64,000 bases of DNA from Salegentibacter sediminis (GCF_002078605.1 NZ_MSJR01000003.1:186001-250000); one strand, 5' to 3'; shown: positions 40,305-49,128, counted from the stretch's first letter. Program-made: numbers and translations. The notes: generated by a model not told the origin, from the sequence alone.

Positions 40305-41438
40305 ATGAAATTAGATAGAAAAGATATCCTTAAAGCCCTTGAAACTATCTCTGTTGCCGGTGAAGGCAAAAATATGGTAGAAAGCGGCACAGTTCAAAAC
40401 GTTATGACTTTTGGTGACGAGGTGGTAGTAGACCTCGTTCTAAATACCCCCGCACTTCATATTAAAAAACGTGCTGAGGTAGATGTGCTAAAAGCTATTC
40501 ACGAACATGTTTACCAAAAAGCTAAGGTAAAAGTTAATATCAAAGTAAATGCCCCCGATAAAAAGCCTGAAATTAAAGGAAAACATATTCCGGGTATCAG
40601 TAATATAATTGCTGTGGCTTCAGGAAAAGGCGGTGTGGGAAAATCTACCGTTACGGCGAATATGGCGGTGTCTCTTTCAAAAATGGGCTTTAAAGTAGGC
40701 CTCTTAGATGCTGATATTTACGGGCCTTCGGCGCCTATTATGTTCGATGTGGAGGCTGAAAAACCCCTTTCAGTGAATATAGATGGGCAATCAAAAATGA
40801 AACCTGTAGAAAATTACGGCGTTAAGATTCTTTCCATCGGTTTTTTCACCCAGCCAAATCAAGCAGTGGTATGGCGTGGTCCTATGGCCGCCAAGGCGCT
40901 CAACCAAATGATTTTTGATGCAGCCTGGGGTGAACTCGATTTCCTATTGATCGATCTTCCTCCCGGAACTGGCGATATCCATCTTTCAATAATGCAGTCT
41001 TTACCTATCACAGGAGCAGTAGTGGTAAGCACCCCCCAAAATGTTGCCCTGGCCGATGCTAAGAAAGGGGTGGCGATGTTCCGCCAGGAAAGCATAAACG
41101 TTCCTGTTTTGGGATTAATAGAGAATATGGCTTACTTTACTCCTGAGGAATTGCCTGAAAATAAATATTATATCTTCGGAAAGCATGGTGCAAGAAACCT
41201 TGCAGAAGATCTTGAAACTCCATTTCTGGGGGAAATTCCATTAGTGCAGAGCCTTCGGGAATCTGGAGATATCGGGAGGCCGGCGGCCCTGCAAACCGAT
41301 TCCCCTATAGAAGCTGCATTTGAAGAGATTACCAGAAATATGGTGCAGCAAACGGTAAACCGTAACCAAAGCCTGCCGCCTACCGAAGCAATTAAGATCA
41401 CCACTATGGCCGGTTGTAGTGCTGTTAATAAAAAATAG
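40305..41438 (+). CDS. Mrp/ApbC-type Fe-S cluster carrier ATPase
   Basis: 377 aa. The N-terminal DUF59/MIP18-like domain (~1-90) is followed by the Mrp NTPase: IIAVASGKGGVGKSTVTANM (deviant Walker A, ~101-120), LLDADIYGPSAPIMF, and LIDLPPGTGDIHLSI (~215-229). It loads Fe-S clusters onto apo-proteins. The usual CPxC of many Mrp proteins is not present at ENMAYFTPEELPENKYY; a single Cys is near the C-terminus (MAGCSAVNKK). The stop abuts the NifU gene start, so the pair is co-expressed. Confidence 0.92.
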   Translation: MKLDRKDILKALETISVAGEGKNMVESGTVQNVMTFGDEVVVDLVLNTPALHIKKRAEVDVLKAIHEHVYQKAKVKVNIKVNAPDKKPEIKGKHIPGISNIIAVASGKGGVGKSTVTANMAVSLSKMGFKVGLLDADIYGPSAPIMFDVEAEKPLSVNIDGQSKMKPVENYGVKILSIGFFTQPNQAVVWRGPMAAKALNQMIFDAAWGELDFLLIDLPPGTGDIHLSIMQSLPITGAVVVSTPQNVALADAKKGVAMFRQESINVPVLGLIENMAYFTPEELPENKYYIFGKHGARNLAEDLETPFLGEIPLVQSLRESGDIGRPAALQTDSPIEAAFEEITRNMVQQTVNRNQSLPPTEAIKITTMAGCSAVNKK

Positions 41439-41681
41439 ATGACAAGCGAAGAAGTAAAACTAAATGTGGAGAAGGCGCTGGCTGAAATTCGTCCTTTTCT
41501 GGAAAGTGATGGAGGCAATATTTCTTTGGTCTCGATCGAAGACGACAGGTTGGTGAAAGTTCAGCTGGAAGGAGCCTGTGTGGGTTGTTCTGTAAATCAG
41601 ATGACCCTTAAATCGGGGGTGGAAATGACTATTAAGAAATACGCCCCCCAAATCGAGCAGGTTGTAAATATCGAAAGGTAA
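41439..41681 (+). CDS. NifU-like Fe-S scaffold protein
   Basis: 80 aa. A stand-alone NifU C-terminal domain: VEKALAEIRPFLESDGGNIS (~8-27) then LEGACVGCSVNQMTLKSGVE with the cluster-binding Cys-x-x-Cys. It assembles or transfers [4Fe-4S] clusters. It begins 1 bp after the Mrp stop, which supports joint work in cluster delivery. Confidence 0.94.
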   Translation: MTSEEVKLNVEKALAEIRPFLESDGGNISLVSIEDDRLVKVQLEGACVGCSVNQMTLKSGVEMTIKKYAPQIEQVVNIER

Positions 41682-41713
41682 TCCAACGGGTTTGCCTAAA
41701 ATGAAAATGAAAA

Positions 41714-42775
41714 ATGATTAAAACCGATATACTTATCATTGGTGCCGGGCCAACAGGGCTGTTTGCGGTATTTGAAGCTGGATTGTTAAAGCTCAAATGT
41801 CACTTGATCGATGCTTTAGCCCAACCTGGCGGCCAATGTTCAGAAATCTATCCTAAAAAACCTATTTACGATATTCCCGGTTTCCCAGAGGTCCTTGCAG
41901 GTGATCTTGTAGATAATCTTATGGAACAAATTAAACCTTTTGAACCCGGTTTCACGCTGGGAGAAAGGGCTGAGACTATAGATAAGCTGGAAGACGGAAG
42001 TTTTATTGTTACTACCAGTAAAGGCACTAAACATCATGCAGCGGTGGTTGTAATCGCCGGGGGACTGGGAAGCTTTGAGCCCAGAAAGCCACCTATTGCC
42101 AATATTCAGCAGTATGAAGAGAATGGCGTAGCTTATATTATTCGCGATCCGGAGATCTATCGTGGTAAAAGGGTGGTTATTGCCGGAGGAGGAGATTCTG
42201 CCTTAGACTGGTCTATTTATCTGGCTGAGATTGCTTCGGAAGTTTCCCTGGTACATCGTCGCAAGGATTTCCGTGGGGCTCTGGATTCAGTAGAAAAAGT
42301 AGAAAAACTCTCAAAAGAAGGAAAAATCAAGCTAATTACAGAAGCCGAAGTGACCGACCTAAAAGGAGAAGAAAAACTTGAAAGCGTGGTGATATCTCAC
42401 CGCGATAAGGCTTCAGAAAAAGAAATAAAAGACACCGATTATTTTATTCCACTATTCGGACTTTCTCCCAAGCTTGGTCCCATTGCCGACTGGGGCTTAG
42501 AGATCGAGAAAAATGCGATAAAGGTTGATAATACGTATGATTATCAAACCAATATCCCTGGAATTTATGCAATTGGCGATGTGAATACTTACCCCGGAAA
42601 GTTAAAGCTTATTCTTTGTGGTTTTCACGAAGCCGCAATAATGTGCCAAAGTGCCTACCAACGTATATTTCCAGACAAGAAATATGTCATGAAGTATACC
42701 ACGGTTAGTGGGATTAATGGTTTTGACGGAAGTAAGAAGGAAGCGAAAAGAGAGATTGTAAAAAGCATAAATTAG
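41714..42775 (+). CDS. Ferredoxin-NADP reductase (thioredoxin-reductase-like type)
   Basis: 353 aa flavoprotein. FAD motif TDILIIGAGPTGLFAVFEAG (~3-22), NADPH motif RVVIAGGGDSALDWSIYLAE (~155-174) and the late GIYAIGDVNTYPGKLKLILC. It lacks the redox-active CxxC of true thioredoxin reductases, so it belongs to the TrxR-like FNR class that shuttles electrons between NADPH and ferredoxin. The [2Fe-2S] ferredoxin gene follows 3 bp later and is the evident partner. Confidence 0.92.
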   Translation: MIKTDILIIGAGPTGLFAVFEAGLLKLKCHLIDALAQPGGQCSEIYPKKPIYDIPGFPEVLAGDLVDNLMEQIKPFEPGFTLGERAETIDKLEDGSFIVTTSKGTKHHAAVVVIAGGLGSFEPRKPPIANIQQYEENGVAYIIRDPEIYRGKRVVIAGGGDSALDWSIYLAEIASEVSLVHRRKDFRGALDSVEKVEKLSKEGKIKLITEAEVTDLKGEEKLESVVISHRDKASEKEIKDTDYFIPLFGLSPKLGPIADWGLEIEKNAIKVDNTYDYQTNIPGIYAIGDVNTYPGKLKLILCGFHEAAIMCQSAYQRIFPDKKYVMKYTTVSGINGFDGSKKEAKREIVKSIN

Positions 42776-42778
42776 AGG

Positions 42779-43114
42779 ATGTCTGATATTAATATCACTA
42801 TTATTGATAGAGAAGGGGAGGCTCATCGCGTAACTGCCCCCACCGATATGAATATGAATCTTATGGAGGTTATTCGCTCCTTCGAGCTGGCTCCGGAAGG
42901 TACCATTGGGATTTGCGGCGGGATGGCTATGTGTGCTTCCTGCCAATGTTATATGCTTAATTTTGAGCATTTACTGCCTCAAAAAAGTTACGAAGAGGAA
43001 GATATGCTGGATCAGGCGTTTTTCCTGCAGGATAATAGTCGTTTGAGTTGCCAGATACCTATAACAGAAGAACTCGAAGGTCTGGAGGTAAAAATAGCGC
43101 CTGTGGCACCCTGA
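42779..43114 (+). CDS. Adrenodoxin-type [2Fe-2S] ferredoxin
   Basis: 111 aa. The cluster motif is Cys-x5-Cys-x2-Cys in GICGGMAMCASCQCYM (~41-56), with the fourth Cys in RLSCQIPI (~94). This is the adrenodoxin/putidaredoxin arrangement rather than the plant type. It probably exchanges electrons with the reductase encoded just upstream, perhaps in Fe-S cluster assembly together with the Mrp and NifU proteins of the same neighbourhood. Confidence 0.93.
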   Translation: MSDINITIIDREGEAHRVTAPTDMNMNLMEVIRSFELAPEGTIGICGGMAMCASCQCYMLNFEHLLPQKSYEEEDMLDQAFFLQDNSRLSCQIPITEELEGLEVKIAPVAP

Positions 43115-43130
43115 TTATAATGAAAAATTT

Positions 43131-43162
43131 AAACCGGTTAAGATCCTTCTTTACCGGTTTTT
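43131..43162. terminator. Bidirectional terminator between ferredoxin and DUF3050 genes
   Basis: AAACCGGT (43131-43138) pairs with ACCGGTTT (43153-43160), flanked by A and T tracts. Confidence 0.75.
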
Positions 43163-43937
43163 AATTTGAAAAGCTACCTGTGAGTTCGGTTTCTATGCCT
43201 TCCATTAGGGTTTGCTGATTTTTTGTGATTATTTCGGCAATTGCTTCGGTGTCTTTCCATTTTTCCATAGACTTTCCACAGAGTATTTCCAGAATTTCAA
43301 ATGAGGAGCTTAAATCGCTTTCTGCTTCTAAATGTAGGTAGTATTTATATAATTTAAGATCGATTGTTGTTTCTTTCTCTATTTCTAAAATTGTCTTTAT
43401 TAGATTAAGTGCACTAATTCCTGCCTGGCTATAAACAAATGCTGTAGCTATTTTATGAGATTTTCCTTCTGATATGATATCAAAAATTGTTTTGATAAAC
43501 CGTTTGATGCGTATGGGCATTTTAGAAGCGGCTATGATGAGAAAAATATCGGTGCCATGACTCACATGTCTAAGGAAATTAGTGATATTTTCAGTATTAG
43601 CCCCTGTGGCTGCCATCGCATCAAGATATATCTCAAATTTACTTTGATGATTACCAGAATAATTCCTGGCGCTTTCCTCCTGAAGAATAATTTTGTTTAT
43701 AAGATACCTGAGGTCGGGATCCCCAATTGGTAACCACGGATTAGTTGTTTTGGTAAATTCCTCTTTTAAGGAATTGAGCAAAGACATGTTTGCCCATACC
43801 GCAAAAACCTGGTGTTCCATGAACACCTGTAACTGCTGTTTATTATTAATATAGTGGTGGATGGGATAATTCCTGAAGTTTTTTAAGTCTGAATTAAATT
43901 TTTGGTTTATTTCTTGTGTCATTTTATCTTTCCTCAT
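43161..43937 (-). CDS. DUF3050 protein, haem-oxygenase-like fold
   Basis: 258 aa. The DUF3050 signature is present: INNKQQLQVFMEHQVFAVWA then NMSLLNSLKEEF (~30-60) and WLPIGDPDLRYLINKIILQE (~70-90), followed by EIYLDAMAATGANTENITNF and AFVYSQAGISALNLI. The family has the all-helical fold of haem oxygenase/TenA-type enzymes, with His and Glu residues that could bind two metals, but no activity is established. The likely start is MTQEINQ, five codons downstream of the longest frame. Monocistronic. Confidence 0.83.
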   Translation of the reverse strand: MRKDKMTQEINQKFNSDLKNFRNYPIHHYINNKQQLQVFMEHQVFAVWANMSLLNSLKEEFTKTTNPWLPIGDPDLRYLINKIILQEESARNYSGNHQSKFEIYLDAMAATGANTENITNFLRHVSHGTDIFLIIAASKMPIRIKRFIKTIFDIISEGKSHKIATAFVYSQAGISALNLIKTILEIEKETTIDLKLYKYYLHLEAESDLSSSFEILEILCGKSMEKWKDTEAIAEIITKNQQTLMEGIETELTGSFSN

Positions 43938-44028
43938 ATAGCTTCAAAATTAAAAGCTTAAGTCTGGAAATGAAAATCTTAAGGACATAAACTTCTTAAC
44001 ATCCAATATTTTAGGATATATTCAAATT

Positions 44029-44229
44029 ATGAGAACTCAGGTCAAAAATTCATATAATATTCTGGTATTTTATTCCAATAAATCAAAGGATTATTTGCAG
44101 CTGGAAGGGGTTGTGGCAAAAAAGCCAAAACCATTAAAGAGTGAATGTTGCGAAAAATATAAAAAGGGCAAGCGTTGTAAGCGCTGCCCTTGTTTTGATC
44201 TTTTGGAAAATTCAGAAATACCTAATTAA
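44029..44229 (+). CDS. Small basic cysteine-rich protein
   Basis: 66 aa. The C-terminal half has a dense Cys pattern within basic residues: KSECCEKYKKGKRCKRCPCF, with six Cys in twenty residues, suggestive of a zinc- or iron-binding knuckle. The N-terminal half is a short strand/helix region (YNILVFYSNKSKDYLQLEGV). I have seen similar short proteins in flavobacteria, but no function is known. The 3' end overlaps the convergent acyl-CoA dehydrogenase gene by 4 bp. Confidence 0.6.
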   Translation: MRTQVKNSYNILVFYSNKSKDYLQLEGVVAKKPKPLKSECCEKYKKGKRCKRCPCFDLLENSEIPN

Positions 44230-45401
44230 AATGCTGGCATTCCTGTAATATCCATACCTGTAATTAATAGATGAATATCGTGAGTGCCTTCATAAGTAAT
44301 TACGCTTTCAAGGTTCATCATATGGCGCATAATGCTGTATTCACCTGTAATACCCATTCCCCCCAAGATCTGTCTGGCTTCCCGGGCAATATTTATAGCC
44401 ATTTCCACATTGTTCCTTTTTGCCATAGAAATCTGGGCAGAAGTAGCCTTGCCTTCGTTTCGTAAAACCCCAAGTCTCCACGCCATTAATTGGGCTTTGG
44501 TGATTTCGGTAATCATTTCTGCCAGTTTTTTTTGCTGAAGTTGTTTTCCCCCAATTGGCTTATCAAATTGTACCCTTTCCTTTGAATATCTTAAAGCGGT
44601 GTCGTAACAATCCATCGCGGCGCCTATTGCGCCCCAGGCAATTCCGAAACGGGCAGAGTCAAGACAGCCCAGGGGTGCGCCCAACCCGCTTTTATTCGGC
44701 ATTAAATTTTCTTTTGGAACTTTTACATTATCAAAAATAAGTTCTCCGGTAGCACTGGCACGTAGCGACCATTTGTTGTGGGTTTCAGGAGTAGAAAAAC
44801 CTTCCATCCCGCGTTCCACAATCAGTCCGTGGATACGGCCTTCCTCGTTCTTGGCCCAAACAATAGCAATGTCGGCGAAGGGAGCATTAGAGATCCACAT
44901 TTTGGCACCATTTAGTAAATAATGATCCCCCTTATCTTTAAAGTTAGTAACCATCCCGCCGGGATTCGAACCGTAATCGGGTTCGGTAAGACCAAAGCAA
45001 CCCATCATTTCTCCACTGGCAAGTTTCGGTAGATATTTTTGCTTTTGCTCTTCAGTTCCGTATTTAAAAATGGGATACATCACCAGAGAAGATTGAACCG
45101 AGGCTGTAGAGCGTACTCCACTGTCGCCACGTTCAATTTCCTGCATGATGAGTCCGTAAGAGATTTGATCGAGACCGGCTCCTCCATATTCCTCAGGAAT
45201 ATAGGGTCCAAAAGCGCCAATTTCGGCTAAACCCCCAATGATTGATTTTGGAAATTCGGCTTTCTGTGCTGCCTCTTCAATTATTGGAGAGACTTCGCGT
45301 TTCACCCATTCCCGGGCGGCATCGCGAACCATTTTATGTTCATCGGTTAAAAGCTCGTCAAGATTGTAATAATCGGGAGCTTGAAATAGATCTGGTTTCA
45401 T
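44226..45401 (-). CDS. Acyl-CoA dehydrogenase, glutaryl-CoA dehydrogenase-like
   Basis: 391 aa from the ATG at 45401 (MKPDLFQAPDYYNLDELL). FAD-dependent oxidation of an acyl-CoA, probably glutaryl-CoA in lysine/tryptophan breakdown. Motifs: CFGLTEPDYGSNPGGM (~128-143), NGAKMWISNAPFADI, WSLRASATGELIFDNVKVP and the C-terminal ILGGMGITGEYSIMRHMMNL with the catalytic Glu in ITYEGTHDIH (~367). The arrangement EGTHDIHLLITG is typical of the glutaryl-CoA subfamily, though exact substrate is not provable. Confidence 0.9.
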   Translation of the reverse strand: MKPDLFQAPDYYNLDELLTDEHKMVRDAAREWVKREVSPIIEEAAQKAEFPKSIIGGLAEIGAFGPYIPEEYGGAGLDQISYGLIMQEIERGDSGVRSTASVQSSLVMYPIFKYGTEEQKQKYLPKLASGEMMGCFGLTEPDYGSNPGGMVTNFKDKGDHYLLNGAKMWISNAPFADIAIVWAKNEEGRIHGLIVERGMEGFSTPETHNKWSLRASATGELIFDNVKVPKENLMPNKSGLGAPLGCLDSARFGIAWGAIGAAMDCYDTALRYSKERVQFDKPIGGKQLQQKKLAEMITEITKAQLMAWRLGVLRNEGKATSAQISMAKRNNVEMAINIAREARQILGGMGITGEYSIMRHMMNLESVITYEGTHDIHLLITGMDITGMPAF

Positions 45402-45450
45402 GTTGTGTAGTGTTTTACACAAATGTAGCCAAGCTTTTTATAGCAAACAA

Positions 45451-46173
45451 TTATAATTTAAGGTAGAATGGGGAAACCAATTTTTTGTATTCTTCGGTGT
45501 AATTATGTCTGGAGATCTCTAAAATAAGCTCCTCATACAGAGTTTTCCCTTCGGTAAAACCTAAGTTTATAAGGCTGCGTTTGATCCCGGAATCCCGGGT
45601 GCCCCGTACTCTTGTTATTTTCTGCGGAAATAAACCCGATTCTTGAGCTAATTGCAGGAAGTTTTTCTCCTCCCGGTGAGGAATGATACAACTAAAAAAG
45701 CCTTTTTTTGAAAGCAATTTCGATGCCCCTACCAGTAATTCGGAAAAAGGCAAAGCCTCTGCAAACCTGGCTTGATTTCTCTGGGTATTTTCCGAAGTAA
45801 AATCTTCAGAATAGAAAGGGGGATTGGAAACTATGAGCTCATATTTTTCTTCATCCTGCATTTCCTCGACAAATTCATCGAAAGCTGCGTGGTAACAAAA
45901 AAGTCTGTCGCTCCAATCGCTGTTTTCAAAATTCTCTACGGCCTGTTCATAGGCGTTTTCATCTATTTCTAATGCGTCAATAAGCAGGGCAGGAGAGCGC
46001 TGCGCAAGCATTAATGCAATTAGACCGGTGCCTGTGCCAATATCCAGAATGCTATTGGGTTTATGCTCCAGGGGAGTCCAGGCTCCAAGAAGGACCCCGT
46101 CTGTTCCAATTTTCATGGCGCAGCGATCCTGTTCTATTTTGAATTCTTTAAATTGAAATGCTTTGTTGGACAT
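45451..46173 (-). CDS. tRNA1(Val) (adenine37-N6)-methyltransferase, TrmN6/YfiC-like
   Basis: 240 aa SAM-dependent methyltransferase. Motif I is ILDIGTGTGLIALMLAQRSP (~43-62), followed by LEIDENAYEQAVENFENSDW and the amino-methyltransferase motif ELIVSNPPFYSEDF (~116-129, NPPF). The N-terminal CAMKIGTDGVLLGAW is characteristic of YfiC/TrmN6, which modifies A37 of tRNA1-Val. It lies between tsf and the acyl-CoA dehydrogenase gene on the same strand, separated from tsf by a terminator. Confidence 0.9.
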   Translation of the reverse strand: MSNKAFQFKEFKIEQDRCAMKIGTDGVLLGAWTPLEHKPNSILDIGTGTGLIALMLAQRSPALLIDALEIDENAYEQAVENFENSDWSDRLFCYHAAFDEFVEEMQDEEKYELIVSNPPFYSEDFTSENTQRNQARFAEALPFSELLVGASKLLSKKGFFSCIIPHREEKNFLQLAQESGLFPQKITRVRGTRDSGIKRSLINLGFTEGKTLYEELILEISRHNYTEEYKKLVSPFYLKL

Positions 46174-46186
46174 GAGATAAAATTAA

Positions 46187-46216
46187 AAAACCGCTTCTGA
46201 TTAAGGAAGCGGTTTT
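46187..46216 (-). terminator. Terminator of the rpsB-tsf operon
   Basis: AAAACCGCTTC (46187-46197) pairs with GAAGCGGTTTT (46206-46216), followed on the minus strand by TT and an AT-rich tract. It lies between tsf and the trmN6-like gene. Confidence 0.85.
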
Positions 46217-46230
46217 GGATTTATTCTGAG

Positions 46231-46250
46231 ATTTCCGCCTTCGCGGAAAT
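46231..46250. repeat. Extragenic palindrome
   Basis: ATTTCCGC-CTTC-GCGGAAAT is a perfect 8-bp-arm hairpin just downstream of tsf. Similar short GC-rich palindromes are scattered in flavobacterial genomes. It may protect the 3' end of the mRNA. Confidence 0.5.
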
Positions 46251-46266
46251 GACATAAATAATATAA

Positions 46267-47094
46267 TTATTCGCCTAAAGCAACTCTCTCGAAACCTATA
46301 ACTTCAAGGTCAGAGTCTACAGATTTCACGTAATCTGAAACGCTCTGTTTGCTGTCTTTAATATAAGCCTGATTAACTAGAGTATTGTCTTTAAAATATC
46401 TCTTGATCTTACCTTTAGCGATGTTATCAAGCATTTCTTCAGGCTTTCCTTCCTGGCGAAGTTGATCTTTAGCGATCTCTACTTCTTTCTCGATGGTGCT
46501 TTGGTCAACACCTTCTTCGTTAAGAGCAACTGGGTTCATTGCAGCGGCCTGCATAGATACGTTTTTGGCAGCTTCTTCAGCGCCTTCAACATTTTTAGAA
46601 AGTCCGGTGATTACAGCGATCTTGTTTCCTGCGTGAATGTAAGATCCTACAAAAGGAGCTTCAAGAGTTTTGAAAGCACCAATTTCAATTTTCTCACCAA
46701 TAACCCCGGTTTGCTCGGTTAACTTGTCTTCAACGCTCATTCCTTTGTAATCTGCCTTAAGGAATTCTTCTTTTGAATTGTAATTTAAAGCAAGATCAGC
46801 GAAATCGTTAGCCAACTTCACGAAATCATCATTTTTGGCAACAAAATCGGTTTCACAGTTAAGAGAGATGATCACACCTTTAGTGTTATCGGTATTGGTT
46901 TTGGCGATTGCAGCACCTTCAGAAGAGTCGCGATCGGCTCTTTTTGCAGCAACTTTCTGACCTTTTTTACGAAGTACTTCAATAGCTTTGTCGAAATCAC
47001 CATCGGTTTCTACAAGTGCTTTCTTACAGTCCATCATTCCGGCACCGGTAGCTTTTCTTAATTTATTTACTTCTGCAGCAGTTATCTTAGCCAT
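46267..47094 (-). CDS. tsf: Translation elongation factor Ts
   Basis: 275 aa. Nucleotide exchange factor for EF-Tu. Signature at the N-terminus: ITAAEVNKLRKATGAGMMDC KK (VxxLRxxTGAGMMDCKKAL, ~4-24) then FDKAIEVLRKKGQKVAAKRA; the second signature is GVIISLNCETDFVAKNDDFV (~72-91). Length is normal. It follows rpsB after an 87-bp gap holding a long hairpin, the classic rpsB-tsf order. Confidence 0.97.
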   Translation of the reverse strand: MAKITAAEVNKLRKATGAGMMDCKKALVETDGDFDKAIEVLRKKGQKVAAKRADRDSSEGAAIAKTNTDNTKGVIISLNCETDFVAKNDDFVKLANDFADLALNYNSKEEFLKADYKGMSVEDKLTEQTGVIGEKIEIGAFKTLEAPFVGSYIHAGNKIAVITGLSKNVEGAEEAAKNVSMQAAAMNPVALNEEGVDQSTIEKEVEIAKDQLRQEGKPEEMLDNIAKGKIKRYFKDNTLVNQAYIKDSKQSVSDYVKSVDSDLEVIGFERVALGE

Positions 47095-47111
47095 AGTATT
47101 GTATTTTATTA

Positions 47112-47159
47112 AAAAGTCGTTTAGAATCTAACTCAGAAAGAAAGGACTAAACGACTTTT
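47112..47159 (-). terminator. Long hairpin between rpsB and tsf
   Basis: AAAAGTCGTTTAG (47112-47124) pairs with CTAAACGACTTTT (47147-47159), and T residues follow on the minus strand. It is a probable attenuating terminator or RNA processing site that would lower tsf expression relative to rpsB. Confidence 0.7.
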
Positions 47160-47181
47160 AGATTTTATAAAAAATATTGGT

Positions 47182-48084
47182 TTATTCTTCTTCGTTAGAT
47201 GATTTGGCCTTATCAAGAGTTTCTTGCTTGTCTTCAAGCTTTACTTCTTGTTGGGCTTCTTTCATTGCTTTTTTGTCTTCGGCATCTTTAGAAGGAACTT
47301 CTGCATCTTCAGTTTTAGCTACTTTGGCTTTTGCGGCTTTAGTTGCTTTTTCTTCCTTCTCTTCTTTTTCAGCTTTTTTACTCTCTTTGCTTGCTTTTCT
47401 TTCAGAAAGGCCTTCTACGATAGCATCAGCTGCGTAAGAAACTACCTTATTGATAGATTTTGAAGCATCATCGTTGGAAGGAATAACATATTCTACCTCA
47501 CGAGGATCTGAGTTGGTATCTACCATTGCAAAGATGGGAATGTTTAATTTCTGAGCTTCTTTAATGGCGATGTGTTCACGGGTGATATCAACTACAAACA
47601 ATGCTCCTGGAAGTCGGCTCATCTCAGAGATAGAACCAAGGTTCTTTTCTAATTTTGCTCTAAGACGATCTACCTGAAGGCGTTCTTTTTTAGAAAGGGT
47701 GTTGAAAGTACCATCTTTTTTCATTCGGTCTATAGAAGCCATTTTCTTGACGGCTTTACGAATGGTTACGAAGTTGGTAAGCATACCACCGGGCCAGCGC
47801 TCGGTGATGTAAGGCATATTTGCTTTTTCAGCTTGCTCGGCTACAATTTCCTTAGCCTGCTTTTTAGTTGCTACAAAAAGTATTTTTCTGCCGCTGGCTG
47901 CGATCTTTGCAAGAGCATCTCCGGCTTCCTGCATTTTTGCAGCACTTTTGTATAGGTTGATGATATGAATCCCGTTACGCTCCATATAGATATATGGGGC
48001 CATATTTGGATTCCATCTTCTTGTAAGGTGGCCAAAATGCACACCTGCATCAAGTAATTCTTTTACTTCTACTTTGTTTGCCAT
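47182..48084 (-). CDS. rpsB: 30S ribosomal protein S2
   Basis: 300 aa. The core (~1-228) carries both S2 signatures: LLDAGVHFGHLTRRWNPNMA (~10-29), PGALFVVDITREHIAIKEA and PIFAMVDTNSDPREVEYVIP (~175-205). The last ~70 residues are an extra highly charged Lys/Glu/Ala-rich, probably unstructured tail, longer than in most bacteria. It forms an operon with tsf downstream. Confidence 0.97.
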   Translation of the reverse strand: MANKVEVKELLDAGVHFGHLTRRWNPNMAPYIYMERNGIHIINLYKSAAKMQEAGDALAKIAASGRKILFVATKKQAKEIVAEQAEKANMPYITERWPGGMLTNFVTIRKAVKKMASIDRMKKDGTFNTLSKKERLQVDRLRAKLEKNLGSISEMSRLPGALFVVDITREHIAIKEAQKLNIPIFAMVDTNSDPREVEYVIPSNDDASKSINKVVSYAADAIVEGLSERKASKESKKAEKEEKEEKATKAAKAKVAKTEDAEVPSKDAEDKKAMKEAQQEVKLEDKQETLDKAKSSNEEE

Positions 48085-48121
48085 TTTTGTAATAGTTTAC
48101 GTTCTGTTGAGATAGCAACAA

Positions 48122-48154
48122 GTAAGTGGCTGTTTTTTAAAAACACGGCCTTAC
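48122..48154 (-). promoter_or_regulatory. Structured rpsB leader hairpin
   Basis: GTAA/TTAC (48122-48125 with 48151-48154), GGC/GCC and TGTTTTT/AAAAACA-type helices (48131-48137 with 48139-48145) form one long hairpin 38 nt upstream of the rpsB start. It could be an autoregulatory leader for S2, but could also be a terminator remnant after rpsI. Confidence 0.4.
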
Positions 48155-48251
48155 CTGTTTAGATGCTAAACTAACTCCCGACAGCAATCGGGATAACAAC
48201 AAAATTCTTTTTAATATTAAATGAACTTCCGGGAAATAATCCCGATAAAAA

Positions 48252-48638
48252 TTAACGTTTAGAGAACTGAAATTTCTTACGGGCTTTCTTCTGACCGAAT
48301 TTCTTACGTTCTACCATTCTTGGATCTCTGGTCATTAAACCTTCTGGTTTCAACACCCCTCTGTTCTCTGCATCCAGTTCTACCATAGCTCTTGCTAGAG
48401 CAAGACGAATAGCTTCAGCCTGACCTGTGATTCCGCCTCCATAAACATTGGCTTTAATGTCGAAGTTACCGTCGTTTCCGGTAAGATTCAATGCCTGGTT
48501 TACTTTGTACTGAAGGGTACCTGTAGTAAAGTAATCCTTAAGATCTTTTTTGTTAATGGTAAAGTTTCCGCTTCCTTCAGAAACATATACCCTTGCAACC
48601 GCTGTTTTTCTACGGCCAATTTTGTGAATAACCTCCAT
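48252..48638 (-). CDS. rpsI: 30S ribosomal protein S9
   Basis: 128 aa, normal length. Signatures: HKIGRRKTAVARVYVSEGSG (~4-23), GGGITGQAEAIRLALARAMV (~67-86) and the C-terminal basic tail ending KKARKKFQFSKR. The terminal SKR reaches the P-site tRNA. Its start immediately adjoins the stop of rplM, forming the universal rplM-rpsI operon. Confidence 0.98.
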   Translation of the reverse strand: MEVIHKIGRRKTAVARVYVSEGSGNFTINKKDLKDYFTTGTLQYKVNQALNLTGNDGNFDIKANVYGGGITGQAEAIRLALARAMVELDAENRGVLKPEGLMTRDPRMVERKKFGQKKARKKFQFSKR

Positions 48639-49093
48639 TACTTAAATTCGTTTAAGTTAATAGTTTTAGGTTTTTGCGCGTTGTGATCGTGCTCCGATCC
48701 AACATAAACCTTTAAATTTCTAAATAGGTCGGCTCCAAGTTTGTTCTTTGGTAGCATTCCTTTTACTGCTTTTTCAACAAGACGCTCTGGAGCTTTGTCG
48801 AATAATTCGGCTGCTGTTAAACTTCTTTGCCCCCCTGGAAAACCGGTGTGGCGAATGTATTCTTTCGCATCCCATTTTTTTCCGGTTAAGTTGATCTTTT
48901 CAGCATTGATAACAATTACGTTATCTCCGCAATCAACGTGTGGGGTAAAATCAGGCTTATGCTTACCTCTTAGTAGCTTGGCTACTTTAGAAGAAAGGCG
49001 GCCTAAAGTCTGTCCTTCAGCATCTACAAGAACCCATTCTTTTGAAACGGTAGCCTTGTTTGCCGATACTGTTTTGTAGCTTAATGTGTCCAC
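48638..49093 (-). CDS. rplM: 50S ribosomal protein L13
   Basis: 151 aa. Signatures: [20 protein letters not shown] (~19-38), [20 protein letters not shown] and the diagnostic [20 protein letters not shown] (~113-132) with [14 protein letters not shown]. The start is a GTG at 49093. A promoter element and a structured leader lie directly upstream; the rpsI gene follows. Confidence 0.98.
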   Translation of the reverse strand: MDTLSYKTVSANKATVSKEWVLVDAEGQTLGRLSSKVAKLLRGKHKPDFTPHVDCGDNVIVINAEKINLTGKKWDAKEYIRHTGFPGGQRSLTAAELFDKAPERLVEKAVKGMLPKNKLGADLFRNLKVYVGSEHDHNAQKPKTINLNEFK

Positions 49094-49128
49094 ACTAATT
49101 AAATTTACTTATTATTAAACATTCCATT

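Noticed and set aside
47177-47463. Plus-strand Ser/Phe-rich frames opposite rpsB
   Set aside because: They are shadows of the Lys/Glu-rich S2 tail.
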